Shown piece by piece: positions 1 to 8,720 of a stretch of DNA of 64,000 nucleotides. The position numbers and the translations under genes were made by a program. The DNA comes from Marinibacterium sp050389775. Lineage in GTDB: Bacteria > Pseudomonadota > Alphaproteobacteria > Rhodobacterales > Rhodobacteraceae. The notes under the pieces are model-generated. The model was not told the origin of the DNA. It worked only from the letters and a program-made list of their open reading frames with translations, and searched no databases. Within the stretch, counting starts at the first letter, position 1, and each line of letters starts with the position of its first letter. The stretch spans positions 1,984,001 through 2,048,000 of the forward strand of contig NZ_CP177144.1 of the NCBI RefSeq assembly GCF_050389775.1, written 5' to 3'.

Positions 1-15
1 AAAGAACGCATCCAT

Positions 16-39
16 TTGGTTAGTCATGTGGCTAACCAA
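16..39. promoter_or_regulatory. Operator-like inverted repeat (TetR/MarR-type size)
   Basis: TTGGTTAG (16-23) and CTAACCAA (32-39) form perfect 8-bp arms around an 8-base centre. A related half-site, TGACTAAC, lies at 77-84 and is the reverse complement of GTTAGTCA at 19-26. Arm length and spacing fit operators of TetR or MarR family repressors. The regulator is not in the window, so the assignment is inference. Confidence 0.4.
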
Positions 40-203
40 TCCGCAAATGCCGATTCGCGCAAGATACTTTTCCAAGTGACTAACTGTCCTCCGGCCATCG
101 CCCGAGGTCTTGCGCCCCCTTCGGGGTCGCCGTGGCGCCAGGCCCGGCCATGTGCCCCTGCCGCCCGCCGCCCTTGCTGCCGTCGCCCCGACGCGCCCCT
201 TCC

Positions 204-228
204 TGCTTCTTTCTCTTTATAAATATCC
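204..228 (+). repeat. Interspersed 25-base motif, copy 1
   Basis: The copy reads TGCTTCTTTCTCTTT, then AT, then AAATATCC, followed by GGCCG. It is one of five near-identical copies in this window (also 5139, 9729, 40147, 49753), all on the plus strand and all intergenic. Function unknown. Confidence 0.85.
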
Positions 229-325
229 GGCCGTTCCCCGCCGCCTTCACCCCCTCCCGTAAAAGGCACCGCCGCCGGTCTTTCCCCCCGTTGCCCGCCT
301 CCCGCCGGGCCACTAATCTTGCGCC

Positions 326-3300
326 ATGAGCAGCACCCCCGGATTCGTCCACCTCCGCCTTCACACCGAATATTCCCTCCTCGAAGGCGCCGTCCGCCTC
401 AAGAAGCTGCCCGGCCAATGCGCCGGTCTCGGCATGCCCGCCGTTGCCGTCACCGACACCAACAACCTCTTCTGCGCGCTGGAATTTTCCGTCGGCGCCG
501 CTGATGCCGGGGTGCAGCCGATCATCGGCATGCAGACCGACCTGGCCTATCTCACGCCGGAACCGGGCGGCAAACCCAAGCCGCCCGCGCCGCTGGTCCT
601 GCTGGCCCAGAACGAGACCGGCTACGAGAACCTGATGGAGCTCAACACCTGCCTCTACGTCGGCAAGCAGGGCGACCTGCTGCAGGTCACGCTGGACCAG
701 ATCGAGGCCCATGCCGAAGGGCTGATCTGCCTGACCGGCGGCCCCGACGGCCCGGTGGGCCGGCTGTTGCAGACCGGCCACCGCGCCGAGGCCGAGGCCC
801 TGCTGCAACGCCTGTCCCGGGCCTTTCCCGACCGGCTCTATGTCGAGCTGCAGCGCCACCCGGGCGAGGACGGCCAGCCCGACGCCGAGAAACAGACCGA
901 GCGCGGCCATGTCGAAATGGCCTATGCGATGGACCTGCCGCTGGTGGCCACCAACGATGTCTACTTCCCCAAGTCCGACATGTACGAGGCCCATGACGCG
1001 CTGATCTGCATCGCCGAGGGCGCCTATGTCGACCAGCAGGATGCCCGCCGCCGGCTGACCGCCCAGCATTACCTGAAATCGCCCCAGGAAATGGCCACGC
1101 TCTTTGCCGACCTGCCCGAAGCGGTGGAAAACACCGTCGAGATCGCGAAACGCTGCGCCTTCATGGCCTATCGCCGCAAGCCGATCCTGCCGAAATTCGC
1201 CGATGACGAGGTTGTCGAACTGCGCCGCCAGGCGGTCGAGGGGCTGAAGGCCCGGCTCGAGGTCATCCCCCATGCCGCCCCGGTCTCGGAATACGAGGAG
1301 CGGCTGGAATTCGAACTGGGCATCATCGAGGGCATGGGCTTTCCCGGCTACTTCCTGATCGTGGCCGATTTCATCAAGTGGGCCAAGGATCACGACATTC
1401 CGGTGGGGCCGGGACGGGGCTCGGGCGCGGGCAGCCTGGTGGCCTATGCGCTGACCATCACCAACCTCGACCCGCTGCGCTATTCGCTGCTGTTCGAGCG
1501 GTTCCTCAACCCCGAACGGGTCTCGATGCCCGACTTCGACATCGACTTCTGCATGGACCGCCGCGAAGAGGTCATCCGCTACGTCCAGGAGAAATACGGC
1601 CACGACAAGGTCGCCCAGATCATCACCTTCGGTGCGCTGCTGTCCAAGGCCGCCGTGCGCGATGTCGGGCGGGTGCTGCAGATGCCCTATGGCCAGGTCG
1701 ACCGCCTGTCCAAGATGATCCCCGTCGAAGGGGTCAAGCCGGTCAGCATCGAAAAGGCCCTGCAGGACGAACCCCGCCTGCGCGAGGAGGCCCGCAACGA
1801 AGAGGTCGTCAAGCGCCTGCTGGATTATGGCCAGCAGGTCGAGGGCCTGTTGCGCAACGCTTCGACCCACGCCGCGGGCGTGGTCATCGGCGACCGGCCG
1901 CTCGACAAGCTGGTGCCGCTCTACCAGGATCCGCGTTCGGACATGCCGGCCACCCAGTTCAACATGAAATGGGTGGAACAGGCCGGGCTGGTCAAGTTCG
2001 ACTTCCTCGGGCTCAAGACCCTGACCGTCATCCAGAACGCCATGGACCTGATCCTGAAATCCGGCCGTCCGCTGCACGTGGCGGCCGATGGCACCGAGCT
2101 CTACGAGCCGGTGGCGGGCACCGAGAACGACATCGACGCCATCCCGCTGGACGACGAGGCGACCTACAAGCTTTATGCCGCGGCCAAGACCGTGGCCGTG
2201 TTCCAGGTTGAAAGCTCGGGCATGATGGATGCGCTCAAGCGCATGAAACCCACCTGTATCGAGGACATCGTGGCCCTCGTGGCGCTCTATCGCCCGGGGC
2301 CCATGGAAAACATCCCGACCTATTGCGAGGTCAAGAACGGCCAGCGCGAGATCACGTCGGTCCATGCCTCGATCGACCATATCCTGGCCGAGACCCAGGG
2401 CATCATCGTCTACCAGGAACAGGTGATGCAGATCGCCCAGGTCATGGCCGGCTACAGCCTTGGCGGCGCCGACCTTCTGCGCCGGGCCATGGGCAAGAAG
2501 ATCAAGGAGGCGATGGACGCCGAACGCCCGAAATTCACCAAAGGCGCGATGGAAAACGGCGTCGACGAGGCCAAGGCCAAGGAGGTTTTCGACCTCCTGG
2601 AGAAATTCGCCAACTACGGGTTCAACAAGTCCCACGCCGCGGCCTACGCGGTGGTCAGCTACCAGACCGGCTGGCTCAAGGCCAATCACCCGGTGGAATT
2701 CATGGCCGGGGTGATGAATTGCGATATCCACCTGACCGACAAGCTGGCCATCTACTTCCAGGAGGTCCGCAAGGGTCTGGGCCTGCCCTACGTGCCGCCC
2801 TGCGTCAATCGCTCCGAGGCCACGTTCGACGTGATCGAAGGCCGGCTGGTCTATGCCCTGGGCGCGCTCAAGAATGTCGGCCTCGACGCCATGCGCCTGG
2901 TGGTCGACGGGCGGGGCGGGCAGCCCTTTGTCAATCTCTACGATTTCGCCCGCCGGGTCGATCTGAAGAAGGTCGGCAAGCGGCCGCTGGAAATGCTGGT
3001 GCGGGCCGGGGCCTTTGACACGCTCGACGGCAACCGCCGGCGGGTCTTTGACAGCCTCGATGCCCTGGTCGGCTATTCGGCCGCGATCCACGAACAGCGC
3101 GCCTCGGCCCAGGTCTCGCTCTTTGGCGAGGCCGGCGAGGACCTGCCCGAACCGCGCCTGTCACCGGTGTCGGACTGGCTGCCGGCCGAACGGCTGGGCG
3201 AGGAATTCAAGGCCATCGGCTTTTACCTGACCGGCCATCCGCTCGACGATTACATGGGTCCGCTGCGCCGCCAGAACGTGCTGACCTTCGACGAGGTCAC

Positions 3301-3826
3301 GGCCAAGGCCCAGAACGGCCCGCTGATCGCCAAGTTGGCCGGCGTGGTCACCGCCCGGCAGGAACGCAAGTCGGCCAAGGGCAACCGCTTTGCCTTCGTC
3401 GGCCTGTCCGATCCCACCGGCAATTACGAGGTCACGCTGTTTTCCGAGGCGCTGGAAGCCTCGCGCGAATTCCTCGAGGCCGGGTCCAATGTCGTTGTCA
3501 CGGCCGAAGCCACGCTGGAGGCCGACCAGCTCAAGCTGCTGGGCCGGTCGATCGCCCCGATCGACAGCGCCGTGGCGGCGGGCGGGTCGTCGGGCCTGCG
3601 GATCTTCATCGACGATGCGGCGGCCGTGTCGGTCGTGGCGGCCGTGCTGGAACAGGCCCGGGCGGCGGCGAAACAGGCCGCCCGCGGGCCGGTCCAGCTG
3701 TGCCTGCAACATCCCTCGCTGCCCGGCGAGGTCGACATGGACCTGGGCGCCGATTTCACCGTCAGCCCCCAGGTCAAGGGCGCGCTGAAATCGCTCGACG
3801 GGGTGATCACGGTCGAGGAGCTGTAG
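326..3826 (+). CDS. dnaE: DNA polymerase III subunit alpha (DnaE1)
   Basis: This is the replicative polymerase catalytic subunit. At 1166 residues it has the usual DnaE1 length. An N-terminal PHP domain opens with the HLRLHTEYSLLEGA segment (about residues 10-23). The palm domain carries the glycine-rich GPGRGSGAGSLVAYA loop (about 360) and the catalytic acidic cluster PDFDIDF (Asp403, Asp405, Asp407). Helix-hairpin-helix and OB-fold regions follow, with the OB fold near residues 990-1060 (LAGVVTARQERKSAKGNRFAF). The ATG at 326 begins MSSTPGFVHLRLH, as expected for the family. It is a single gene with no co-directional partner; the next gene converges on it. Confidence 0.98.
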   Translation: MSSTPGFVHLRLHTEYSLLEGAVRLKKLPGQCAGLGMPAVAVTDTNNLFCALEFSVGAADAGVQPIIGMQTDLAYLTPEPGGKPKPPAPLVLLAQNETGYENLMELNTCLYVGKQGDLLQVTLDQIEAHAEGLICLTGGPDGPVGRLLQTGHRAEAEALLQRLSRAFPDRLYVELQRHPGEDGQPDAEKQTERGHVEMAYAMDLPLVATNDVYFPKSDMYEAHDALICIAEGAYVDQQDARRRLTAQHYLKSPQEMATLFADLPEAVENTVEIAKRCAFMAYRRKPILPKFADDEVVELRRQAVEGLKARLEVIPHAAPVSEYEERLEFELGIIEGMGFPGYFLIVADFIKWAKDHDIPVGPGRGSGAGSLVAYALTITNLDPLRYSLLFERFLNPERVSMPDFDIDFCMDRREEVIRYVQEKYGHDKVAQIITFGALLSKAAVRDVGRVLQMPYGQVDRLSKMIPVEGVKPVSIEKALQDEPRLREEARNEEVVKRLLDYGQQVEGLLRNASTHAAGVVIGDRPLDKLVPLYQDPRSDMPATQFNMKWVEQAGLVKFDFLGLKTLTVIQNAMDLILKSGRPLHVAADGTELYEPVAGTENDIDAIPLDDEATYKLYAAAKTVAVFQVESSGMMDALKRMKPTCIEDIVALVALYRPGPMENIPTYCEVKNGQREITSVHASIDHILAETQGIIVYQEQVMQIAQVMAGYSLGGADLLRRAMGKKIKEAMDAERPKFTKGAMENGVDEAKAKEVFDLLEKFANYGFNKSHAAAYAVVSYQTGWLKANHPVEFMAGVMNCDIHLTDKLAIYFQEVRKGLGLPYVPPCVNRSEATFDVIEGRLVYALGALKNVGLDAMRLVVDGRGGQPFVNLYDFARRVDLKKVGKRPLEMLVRAGAFDTLDGNRRRVFDSLDALVGYSAAIHEQRASAQVSLFGEAGEDLPEPRLSPVSDWLPAERLGEEFKAIGFYLTGHPLDDYMGPLRRQNVLTFDEVTAKAQNGPLIAKLAGVVTARQERKSAKGNRFAFVGLSDPTGNYEVTLFSEALEASREFLEAGSNVVVTAEATLEADQLKLLGRSIAPIDSAVAAGGSSGLRIFIDDAAAVSVVAAVLEQARAAAKQAARGPVQLCLQHPSLPGEVDMDLGADFTVSPQVKGALKSLDGVITVEEL

Positions 3827-3844
3827 GGCGGGGGGCACCCCGCC
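3827..3844. terminator. Hairpin between convergent dnaE and GFA gene
   Basis: GGCGGGG (3827-3833) pairs with CCCCGCC (3838-3844) around a 4-base loop, directly after the dnaE stop and just before the convergent GFA gene stop. There is no clear T-run, so it is at best a weak bidirectional terminator. Confidence 0.4.
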
Positions 3845-3849
3845 GCTCC

Positions 3850-4245
3850 TCACGCTTTCTTTGGCAGGTCGTCGTCGATCGTCACGATCCGGCTGTCGTA
3901 GAAGAAATGGCTCTGCGCCGACAGCTCCTCGGGCAGGGCGCCCAGGCTGCGCGCGATCAGGTGCTGCGACACCACCCGCCAGCCCATGGCGTTGGTATTG
4001 TAGAGAACATCGCCACAGGCCCGGCAGAAGACCTTTTTCATCTTCAGCGCCGGATGCTGTGCCTCGACCAGCATCTCGCGGCCCCGGGTGACGCTGGCCT
4101 GGTCGCTGTCCCAGGCCGTGACCGAATGATAGGGCGTGCCCAGCAGCGTCCGGCAGGCATTGCAATGGCAATGGCCGCGCACCCGGGGCTGTCCGGTCAG
4201 GCGCAGCCCCACGGCGCCGCAGGTGCAGGTCAGGTCATGGCTCAT
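3850..4245 (-). CDS. GFA-family (glutathione-dependent formaldehyde-activating-like) zinc protein
   Basis: A 131-residue protein with the Cys pattern of the GFA/CENP-V fold: Cys7-x-Cys9, then Cys26-x-Cys28-x2-Cys31 (GHCHCNACR), then Cys74-x2-Cys77 (FCRACG). These bind zinc in characterised relatives. Most family members have no proven substrate, and the formaldehyde name comes from one founder. It lies upstream of nothing in operon order; slyX is 27 bases away on the same strand and could be transcribed first. Confidence 0.85.
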   Translation of the reverse strand: MSHDLTCTCGAVGLRLTGQPRVRGHCHCNACRTLLGTPYHSVTAWDSDQASVTRGREMLVEAQHPALKMKKVFCRACGDVLYNTNAMGWRVVSQHLIARSLGALPEELSAQSHFFYDSRIVTIDDDLPKKA

Positions 4246-4272
4246 GGTCCGGTCCCTTCGCGGTGATGGACA

Positions 4273-4479
4273 TCAGTAATGCGGCGGGGTCTCGTCGCCA
4301 AAGACCACCCCGCCGGTGCCCTCGGCCTCGCGTTGGGCCTCGCGCTGCATCAGCATGGCCACGCGCCGGTTCAGCAGCTCGATCTCGCGTGCCTGGCCGG
4401 ACACGACGTCGCTCATTTCGTCCACGCTGCGCATCAGGTGCGCCAGCTTCTCTTCCAGCGCCTGCAGGGACCTGTCCAT
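4273..4479 (-). CDS. slyX: SlyX family protein
   Basis: A 68-residue protein, the usual SlyX size. The N-terminal two thirds is a heptad-rich coiled coil (LEEKLAHLMRSVDEMSDVV onward) and the C terminus ends in GDETPPHY, close to the family's typical PPHY ending. Its cellular role is not established. The same-strand GFA gene follows after 27 bases, so the two may be co-transcribed. Confidence 0.85.
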   Translation of the reverse strand: MDRSLQALEEKLAHLMRSVDEMSDVVSGQAREIELLNRRVAMLMQREAQREAEGTGGVVFGDETPPHY

Positions 4480-5256
4480 CTTGCACCTCTCGCCCGATCA
4501 CTGCCCGCCACATAGGACACCCCGCGCCGCCGTCCAAGCCATGGGAGCGGGAAAAGCGCCGCTAGGTGCGCCGGTGGGCGCGGGGGCGTAGTCGGCGGCG
4601 AAGCACGGATGGGGCACGGTATGCGGGCGGTGGGGCGGAACACGGGCGAGACAGAGACATTGGGGGCAGCGCTTGGACGCAGCCGCAACCTTCATGGGCG
4701 GTGAACGACCCGACCAGTGGGCGCCGCCGGAACTCGCGTGGGTGCGGAAAAGGGCGGGGCGGAGTGTGGGCTTCGGCGGAGCCGGGATGCAGGAGAACAT
4801 GGGCGGACCCTGAGATGAGGGAGGGAACGCTCGTGGGCGCGGAAGAAGGGCGGCGGCCACGGATGTGGACCGGACATGGCCAGTCCAGAACAAGAGTTGA
4901 GGCGACGCAGGGGGCACAGGCGGAACCCGCGTTGGCGCGGAACAATGGACGGCGCGGCGCACGGGCCCAGACGGAACAGGCATGGGCGCGGAGCAAAGGC
5001 AGGGCAGAGCACGGGTCAAGGCCGGACACGGACAGAGCTGAACACGGACGAGGGCGCAACACGGCCGAGGTCTTGCGCGTCCGCTGGACGCGCGGTGGCG
5101 CCAGGCCCGGCGACGGTGCCGGGGCCGTCCGGGCCTGCAGCTTCTTTCTCTTTCCAAATATCCCGCCCCGGCCTCACCGCCTGGGCAACGCCGCAGCGCC
5201 TTGCTCCGCCCCCGCCCTTGGGCTAGACCCCGCCGCGAAAAAGGGGGAAACGACCC
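4480..5256. other. Gene-free, degenerate-repeat region between slyX and hisS
   Basis: About 780 bases hold no frame with normal codon bias on either strand. A loose element recurs: GGGCGCGGAA-like blocks occur near 4646, 4741, 4832, 4935 and 4982, each followed by A/G-rich then G-rich sequence, with irregular spacing. At 5066-5111 is a block shared with 103-149, which includes a small hairpin (GCGTCC/GGACGC). At 5139-5163 is motif copy 2. The hisS promoter is not obvious. Confidence 0.5.
5139..5163 (+). repeat. Interspersed 25-base motif, copy 2
   Basis: This copy reads AGCTTCTTTCTCTTT, CC, then AAATATCC, and lies 94 bases upstream of hisS. The 70 bases before it share a second block with copy 1 (see 5066-5111 against 103-149), so these two copies are part of a longer repeated unit. 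Confidence 0.85.
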
Positions 5257-6750
5257 ATGGCCAAGCCGAAGAAAATGCCCCGTCCCAAGGCGGAGACTCC
5301 GAAAGGGTTCCGCGACTATTTCGGGCCGGACGTCACCGAACGGGCAGAGATGCTGCGCACGATCGCCGGGGTCTATCATCGCTACGGCTTCGACGCGCTG
5401 GAATCGAGTGCCGTCGAGACGGTCGAGGCCCTGGGCAAGTTCCTGCCCGACGTCGACCGCCCCAACGAAGGCGTCTTTGCCTGGCAGGAAGAGGACAGCG
5501 ACTGGGTCGCCCTGCGCTACGACCTGACGGCCCCGCTGGCCCGGGTCTATGCCCAGCACCGCAACGACCTGCCCACGCCCTATCGCCGCTATGCCATGGG
5601 CCCTGTCTGGCGCAACGAAAAGCCCGGTCCCGGCCGGTTCCGCCAGTTCTATCAATGTGATGCCGATACCGTCGGCACCGCCTCGATGGCCGCCGATGCC
5701 GAGATCTGCGCCATGCTCTCGGACGCCCTGGAAGAGGTCGGCATCCCGCGCGGCGATTACGTTGTGCGCGTCAACAACCGCAAGGTTCTGAACGGCGTGA
5801 TGGAAGTGGCCGGCGTGCTCGACCCGTCCGACCCGGATGTCCGTGCCCACGAGCGCGGCATTGTCCTGCGCGCCATCGACAAGCTCGACCGCCTCGGCCC
5901 GGATGGTGTGCGCGCGCTGCTGGGCGAGGGGCGCAAGGATGACAGCGGCGATTTCACCGAAGGCGCCGGGCTTTCGCCCGAACAGGCCGAGATCGTCATG
6001 GGCTTTACCGAGGCCGGACGTGACACCGGCGCGGCCACCGTCGCCCGGCTGAACGAGCTGGTCAAAGGCTCGGCCACCGGCGAGGAAGGCGTGCGCGAGC
6101 TGGAACAGATCGCCGAACTGCTCGATGCCGGGGGCTATGGCGCCGACCGCATCCTGATCGATCCGTCGGTCGTGCGCGGCCTGGGCTATTACACCGGCCC
6201 GGTCTACGAGGCCGAACTGACCTTCGAGATCTTCGACGAGAAGGGCCGCAAGCGCCAGTTCGGCTCGGTTTCGGGCGGCGGGCGCTATGACGACCTGGTC
6301 AAGCGCTTCACCGGCCAGTCGGTGCCTGCCACCGGCATTTCCATCGGTGTCGACCGTCTGTTGGCCGCCCTGCATGCCAAGGGCCGGCTGACCTCGGCGT
6401 CCCAGGGGCCGGTTGTCGTGACCGTGATGGACCGCGACCGCATGGCCGATTACCAGGCCATGGTCGCCGAACTGCGTAATGCCGGCATCCGGGCCGAGGT
6501 CTACCTGGGCAACCCGAAGAATTTCGGCAACCAGCTCAAATATGCCGACCGGCGCGACAGCCCGGCGGCGGTGATCGAGGGCGCCGACGAGAAGGCGCGC
6601 GGCGTGGTGCAGGTCAAAGACCTGATCCTGGGCAAGAAAATCGCCGAGAACGCCACGCTGGAGGAATGGAAGGAACGGCCCAGCCAAGTCGAGATTCCGC
6701 GCGCCGAGCTGGTGGCGACCATCCGCAAGATCCTGGACGGGCAGGGCTGA
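5257..6750 (+). CDS. hisS: Histidyl-tRNA synthetase
   Basis: A class II aminoacyl-tRNA synthetase that charges tRNA-His. At 497 residues it is longer than E. coli HisS but typical of alphaproteobacteria. Visible motifs are motif 2 (RRYAMGPVWRNEKPGPGRFRQ), the histidine-specific segments LGYYTGPVYEA and SGGGRYD, motif 3 (GISIGVDRLLAA), and a C-terminal anticodon-binding domain (about 370-480). The start is preceded by a purine-rich GGGGGAAA ribosome site. Its stop TGA shares its last base with the hisZ ATG, so hisS-hisZ-hisG is one translationally coupled unit. Confidence 0.97.
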   Translation: MAKPKKMPRPKAETPKGFRDYFGPDVTERAEMLRTIAGVYHRYGFDALESSAVETVEALGKFLPDVDRPNEGVFAWQEEDSDWVALRYDLTAPLARVYAQHRNDLPTPYRRYAMGPVWRNEKPGPGRFRQFYQCDADTVGTASMAADAEICAMLSDALEEVGIPRGDYVVRVNNRKVLNGVMEVAGVLDPSDPDVRAHERGIVLRAIDKLDRLGPDGVRALLGEGRKDDSGDFTEGAGLSPEQAEIVMGFTEAGRDTGAATVARLNELVKGSATGEEGVRELEQIAELLDAGGYGADRILIDPSVVRGLGYYTGPVYEAELTFEIFDEKGRKRQFGSVSGGGRYDDLVKRFTGQSVPATGISIGVDRLLAALHAKGRLTSASQGPVVVTVMDRDRMADYQAMVAELRNAGIRAEVYLGNPKNFGNQLKYADRRDSPAAVIEGADEKARGVVQVKDLILGKKIAENATLEEWKERPSQVEIPRAELVATIRKILDGQG

Positions 6751-7838
6751 TGGCCGCCCGCGCCGAGATCCTAGCCCTGGCCGCCCGGCTGCGGTCCGGT
6801 TTCGAAGCCCAGGGCGCCCGGGCCGTCGAGACACCGATCCTGCAGCCGGCCGATGCGCTGCTGGACCTCTACGGCGAAGAGATCCGCGCCCGGGCCTATA
6901 CCGCCACCGACGCCCTGCGCGGCGAGCAGATGATGCGCCCGGACTTCACCGTGCCGGTCGTGCAGATGCACATGTCGCAGGGGGCCGAGCCTGCGCGCTA
7001 TACCTATGCCGGCGAGGTCTTTCGCCGGCAAGAACATGACCCGGACCGGGCCAACGAATACATCCAGGTCGGTTACGAGGTCTTTGACCGCACCGATCCG
7101 GCCGCGGCCGATGCCGAGGTCTTTGCCCTGATCGCCCAGGCGCTGGGCGGGCTGTCGCTGCGGGCGGCCACCGGCGATATCGGCATTCTCAAGGCCGCGA
7201 TCCTGGGGTTGCAGACGACCGAGACGCGCAAGGCCATGCTTCTGCGCCACATCTGGCGGCCGCGCCGGTTCCGCGCCCTGCTGGACCGCTATGCCCATCC
7301 CCAGGCTCCTGCGCCGGCCCGGGCCGCGCTGTTCACGGCCGCAGATCCCTTTGCCGAAGCCGGGCCCGAAATCGGCCTGCGCTCGCGTGCGGAAATCGCC
7401 CGTCGGTTGCACGCCCTGCGTGACGATGCGGCCACCGCGCCGATCAGCCACCACGAGCTGACGATGATCGACGCGCTGCTGACCGTGCGCGAAACCGCGC
7501 CCTTCGCCCTGCAGCAGCTGCGCGACATCGCCGTCGACCTGCCGGCGATCACCCCGGCCATCGACGGGCTGGACGCCCGGTTCACGGCCCTGGCGGCCCG
7601 CGGCATCGACACCGAGAACCTCGATTTCGAAGCGGCCTACGGCCGGACCTCGATGGAATATTACGACGGCTTCGTCTTCGGGTTCTACGCCGAGGGCCGC
7701 CCCGATCTGCCCCCCGTCGCCACCGGCGGGCGGTATGATGCCCTGACCCGCGAGCTGGGGCAGGGGGCCGAGATCCCGGCTGTTGGGGCGGTGCTGCGCC
7801 CCGGCCTGATGCTCGAGCTGCAGGAGGTTTCGCGATGA
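6750..7838 (+). CDS. hisZ: ATP phosphoribosyltransferase regulatory subunit HisZ
   Basis: A 362-residue HisRS paralogue that lacks tRNA charging and instead activates short-form HisG in the first step of histidine synthesis. The class II core is visible: MRPDFTVPVVQMH, the motif-2-like ARYTYAGEVFRRQ, and GGRYDAL near the end. The ATG at 6750 begins MAARAEILALAARLRSGFEAQ and overlaps the hisS stop by one base. It overlaps hisG by 4 bases. Sitting directly after its own paralogue hisS suggests origin by duplication in place, which is inference. Confidence 0.93.
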   Translation: MAARAEILALAARLRSGFEAQGARAVETPILQPADALLDLYGEEIRARAYTATDALRGEQMMRPDFTVPVVQMHMSQGAEPARYTYAGEVFRRQEHDPDRANEYIQVGYEVFDRTDPAAADAEVFALIAQALGGLSLRAATGDIGILKAAILGLQTTETRKAMLLRHIWRPRRFRALLDRYAHPQAPAPARAALFTAADPFAEAGPEIGLRSRAEIARRLHALRDDAATAPISHHELTMIDALLTVRETAPFALQQLRDIAVDLPAITPAIDGLDARFTALAARGIDTENLDFEAAYGRTSMEYYDGFVFGFYAEGRPDLPPVATGGRYDALTRELGQGAEIPAVGAVLRPGLMLELQEVSR

Positions 7839-8527
7839 CCCTGAAGCTGGGCGTGCCGTCCAAGGGGCGGTTGATGGAAAAGACCTTCGACTGGTTCGAC
7901 CGGGCCGGCATCCGCCTGTCGCGCTCGGGCTCCGACCGGGAATATGCCGGCATGGTCGAAGGGATCGAGGGCGTGTCGCTCGTGCTGCTGTCGGCCGGGG
8001 AGATCCCGCGCGAACTGGCTGCCGGGCGCATTCACCTGGGCGTCACGGGCACCGACCTGATCCATGAAAAGCTGGCCCGCTGGGAACAGCAGGTCGAAGA
8101 GATCCGGCCCATGGGCTTTGGCGATGCCGACCTGGTTCTGGCCGTGCCGCGCTTCTGGGTCGATGTCGACACACTCGACGATCTCGACGCCGCGGCGGCC
8201 GAATTCCGGGCGGTGCATGGCCAGCGCCTGCGGATCGCGACCAAGTACCACCGGCTGGTGCGCGAATTCCTGCGCGACGAAGGTGTGGCCGACTACATGC
8301 TGGTCGACAGCCAGGGCGCGACGGAAGGCACGGTCAAGAACGAGACCGCCGAGGCCATTGCCGACATCACCTCGACGGGCGAGACCCTGCGGGCGAACCA
8401 CCTGCGCATCCTGTCGGACGGTCTGATCCTGCGCAGCCAGGCGACGCTCTGGCGCAGCCGTGTGGCCGATTACGACAATGGCGATCGTCAGGCATTGAGC
8501 GAACTCCTCGATCGGGTCGGAGGCTAG
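7835..8527 (+). CDS. hisG: ATP phosphoribosyltransferase, short form (HisG)
   Basis: This catalyses ATP + PRPP to phosphoribosyl-ATP, the committed step of histidine synthesis. At 230 residues it is the short form without the C-terminal regulatory domain, consistent with the adjacent hisZ. Recognisable segments are LGVPSKGRLMEKT at the N terminus, the ELAAGRIHLGVTGTDL stretch, and the PRPP-binding loop region SQGATEGTVKNE. It starts inside the hisZ stop (ATGA overlap). The stop overlaps the stop of a small convergent gene. Confidence 0.96.
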   Translation: MTLKLGVPSKGRLMEKTFDWFDRAGIRLSRSGSDREYAGMVEGIEGVSLVLLSAGEIPRELAAGRIHLGVTGTDLIHEKLARWEQQVEEIRPMGFGDADLVLAVPRFWVDVDTLDDLDAAAAEFRAVHGQRLRIATKYHRLVREFLRDEGVADYMLVDSQGATEGTVKNETAEAIADITSTGETLRANHLRILSDGLILRSQATLWRSRVADYDNGDRQALSELLDRVGG

Positions 8528-8682
8528 CGCAACAGGCGCCAGCCCAATTCCAGCGCGCCCAGCACTGCGCCGGCGGGCAAGGATATGACCAGGGCCAGCC
8601 AAAGGGCCCCGGCGCGGGTCGGTCGGGCGCGGGCAATGGCATGGCCATGAACGCGCTTGGGCGGTGGTCTGGTCGTTTTCAT
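8524..8682 (-). CDS. Small single-pass membrane protein, hypothetical
   Basis: A 52-residue frame begins MKTTRPPPKRVHGHAIARAR, a strongly basic N terminus. One hydrophobic segment follows (about residues 24-45, ALWLALVISLPAGAVLGALE), and the protein ends with GWRLLR. The positive-inside pattern fits an N-in membrane protein. It converges on hisG, with the two stop codons overlapping by two bases. I do not recognise a family. Support is composition and topology only. Confidence 0.4.
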   Translation of the reverse strand: MKTTRPPPKRVHGHAIARARPTRAGALWLALVISLPAGAVLGALELGWRLLR

Positions 8683-8720
8683 GTCGGTTGTTTACGCCGA
8701 TTTAGGTTCTTGTCCGGTTA

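Larger units (their letters stand above)
1..325. other. Gene-free region upstream of dnaE
   Basis: No open frame here has convincing coding character. The stretch holds an operator-like inverted repeat (16-39), a third related half-site TGACTAAC at 77-84, a block at 103-149 that closely matches one at 5066-5111, and the first copy of the interspersed CTTCTTTCTCTTT motif (204-228). The dnaE promoter must lie here or further upstream, but I see no clear -35/-10 pair. The operator may belong to a gene that lies left of the window. Confidence 0.6.

Noticed and set aside
80..3091. A long open frame (about 1000 codons) on the minus strand opposite dnaE
   Set aside because: It is a mirror of the G+C-rich dnaE codons. 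Its translation is rich in Asp/Gly/His/Leu as expected for such shadows and has no domain.
4480..5256. A CRISPR array in the slyX-hisS gap
   Set aside because: The repeated blocks are short, degenerate and irregularly spaced, and no cas gene is near.
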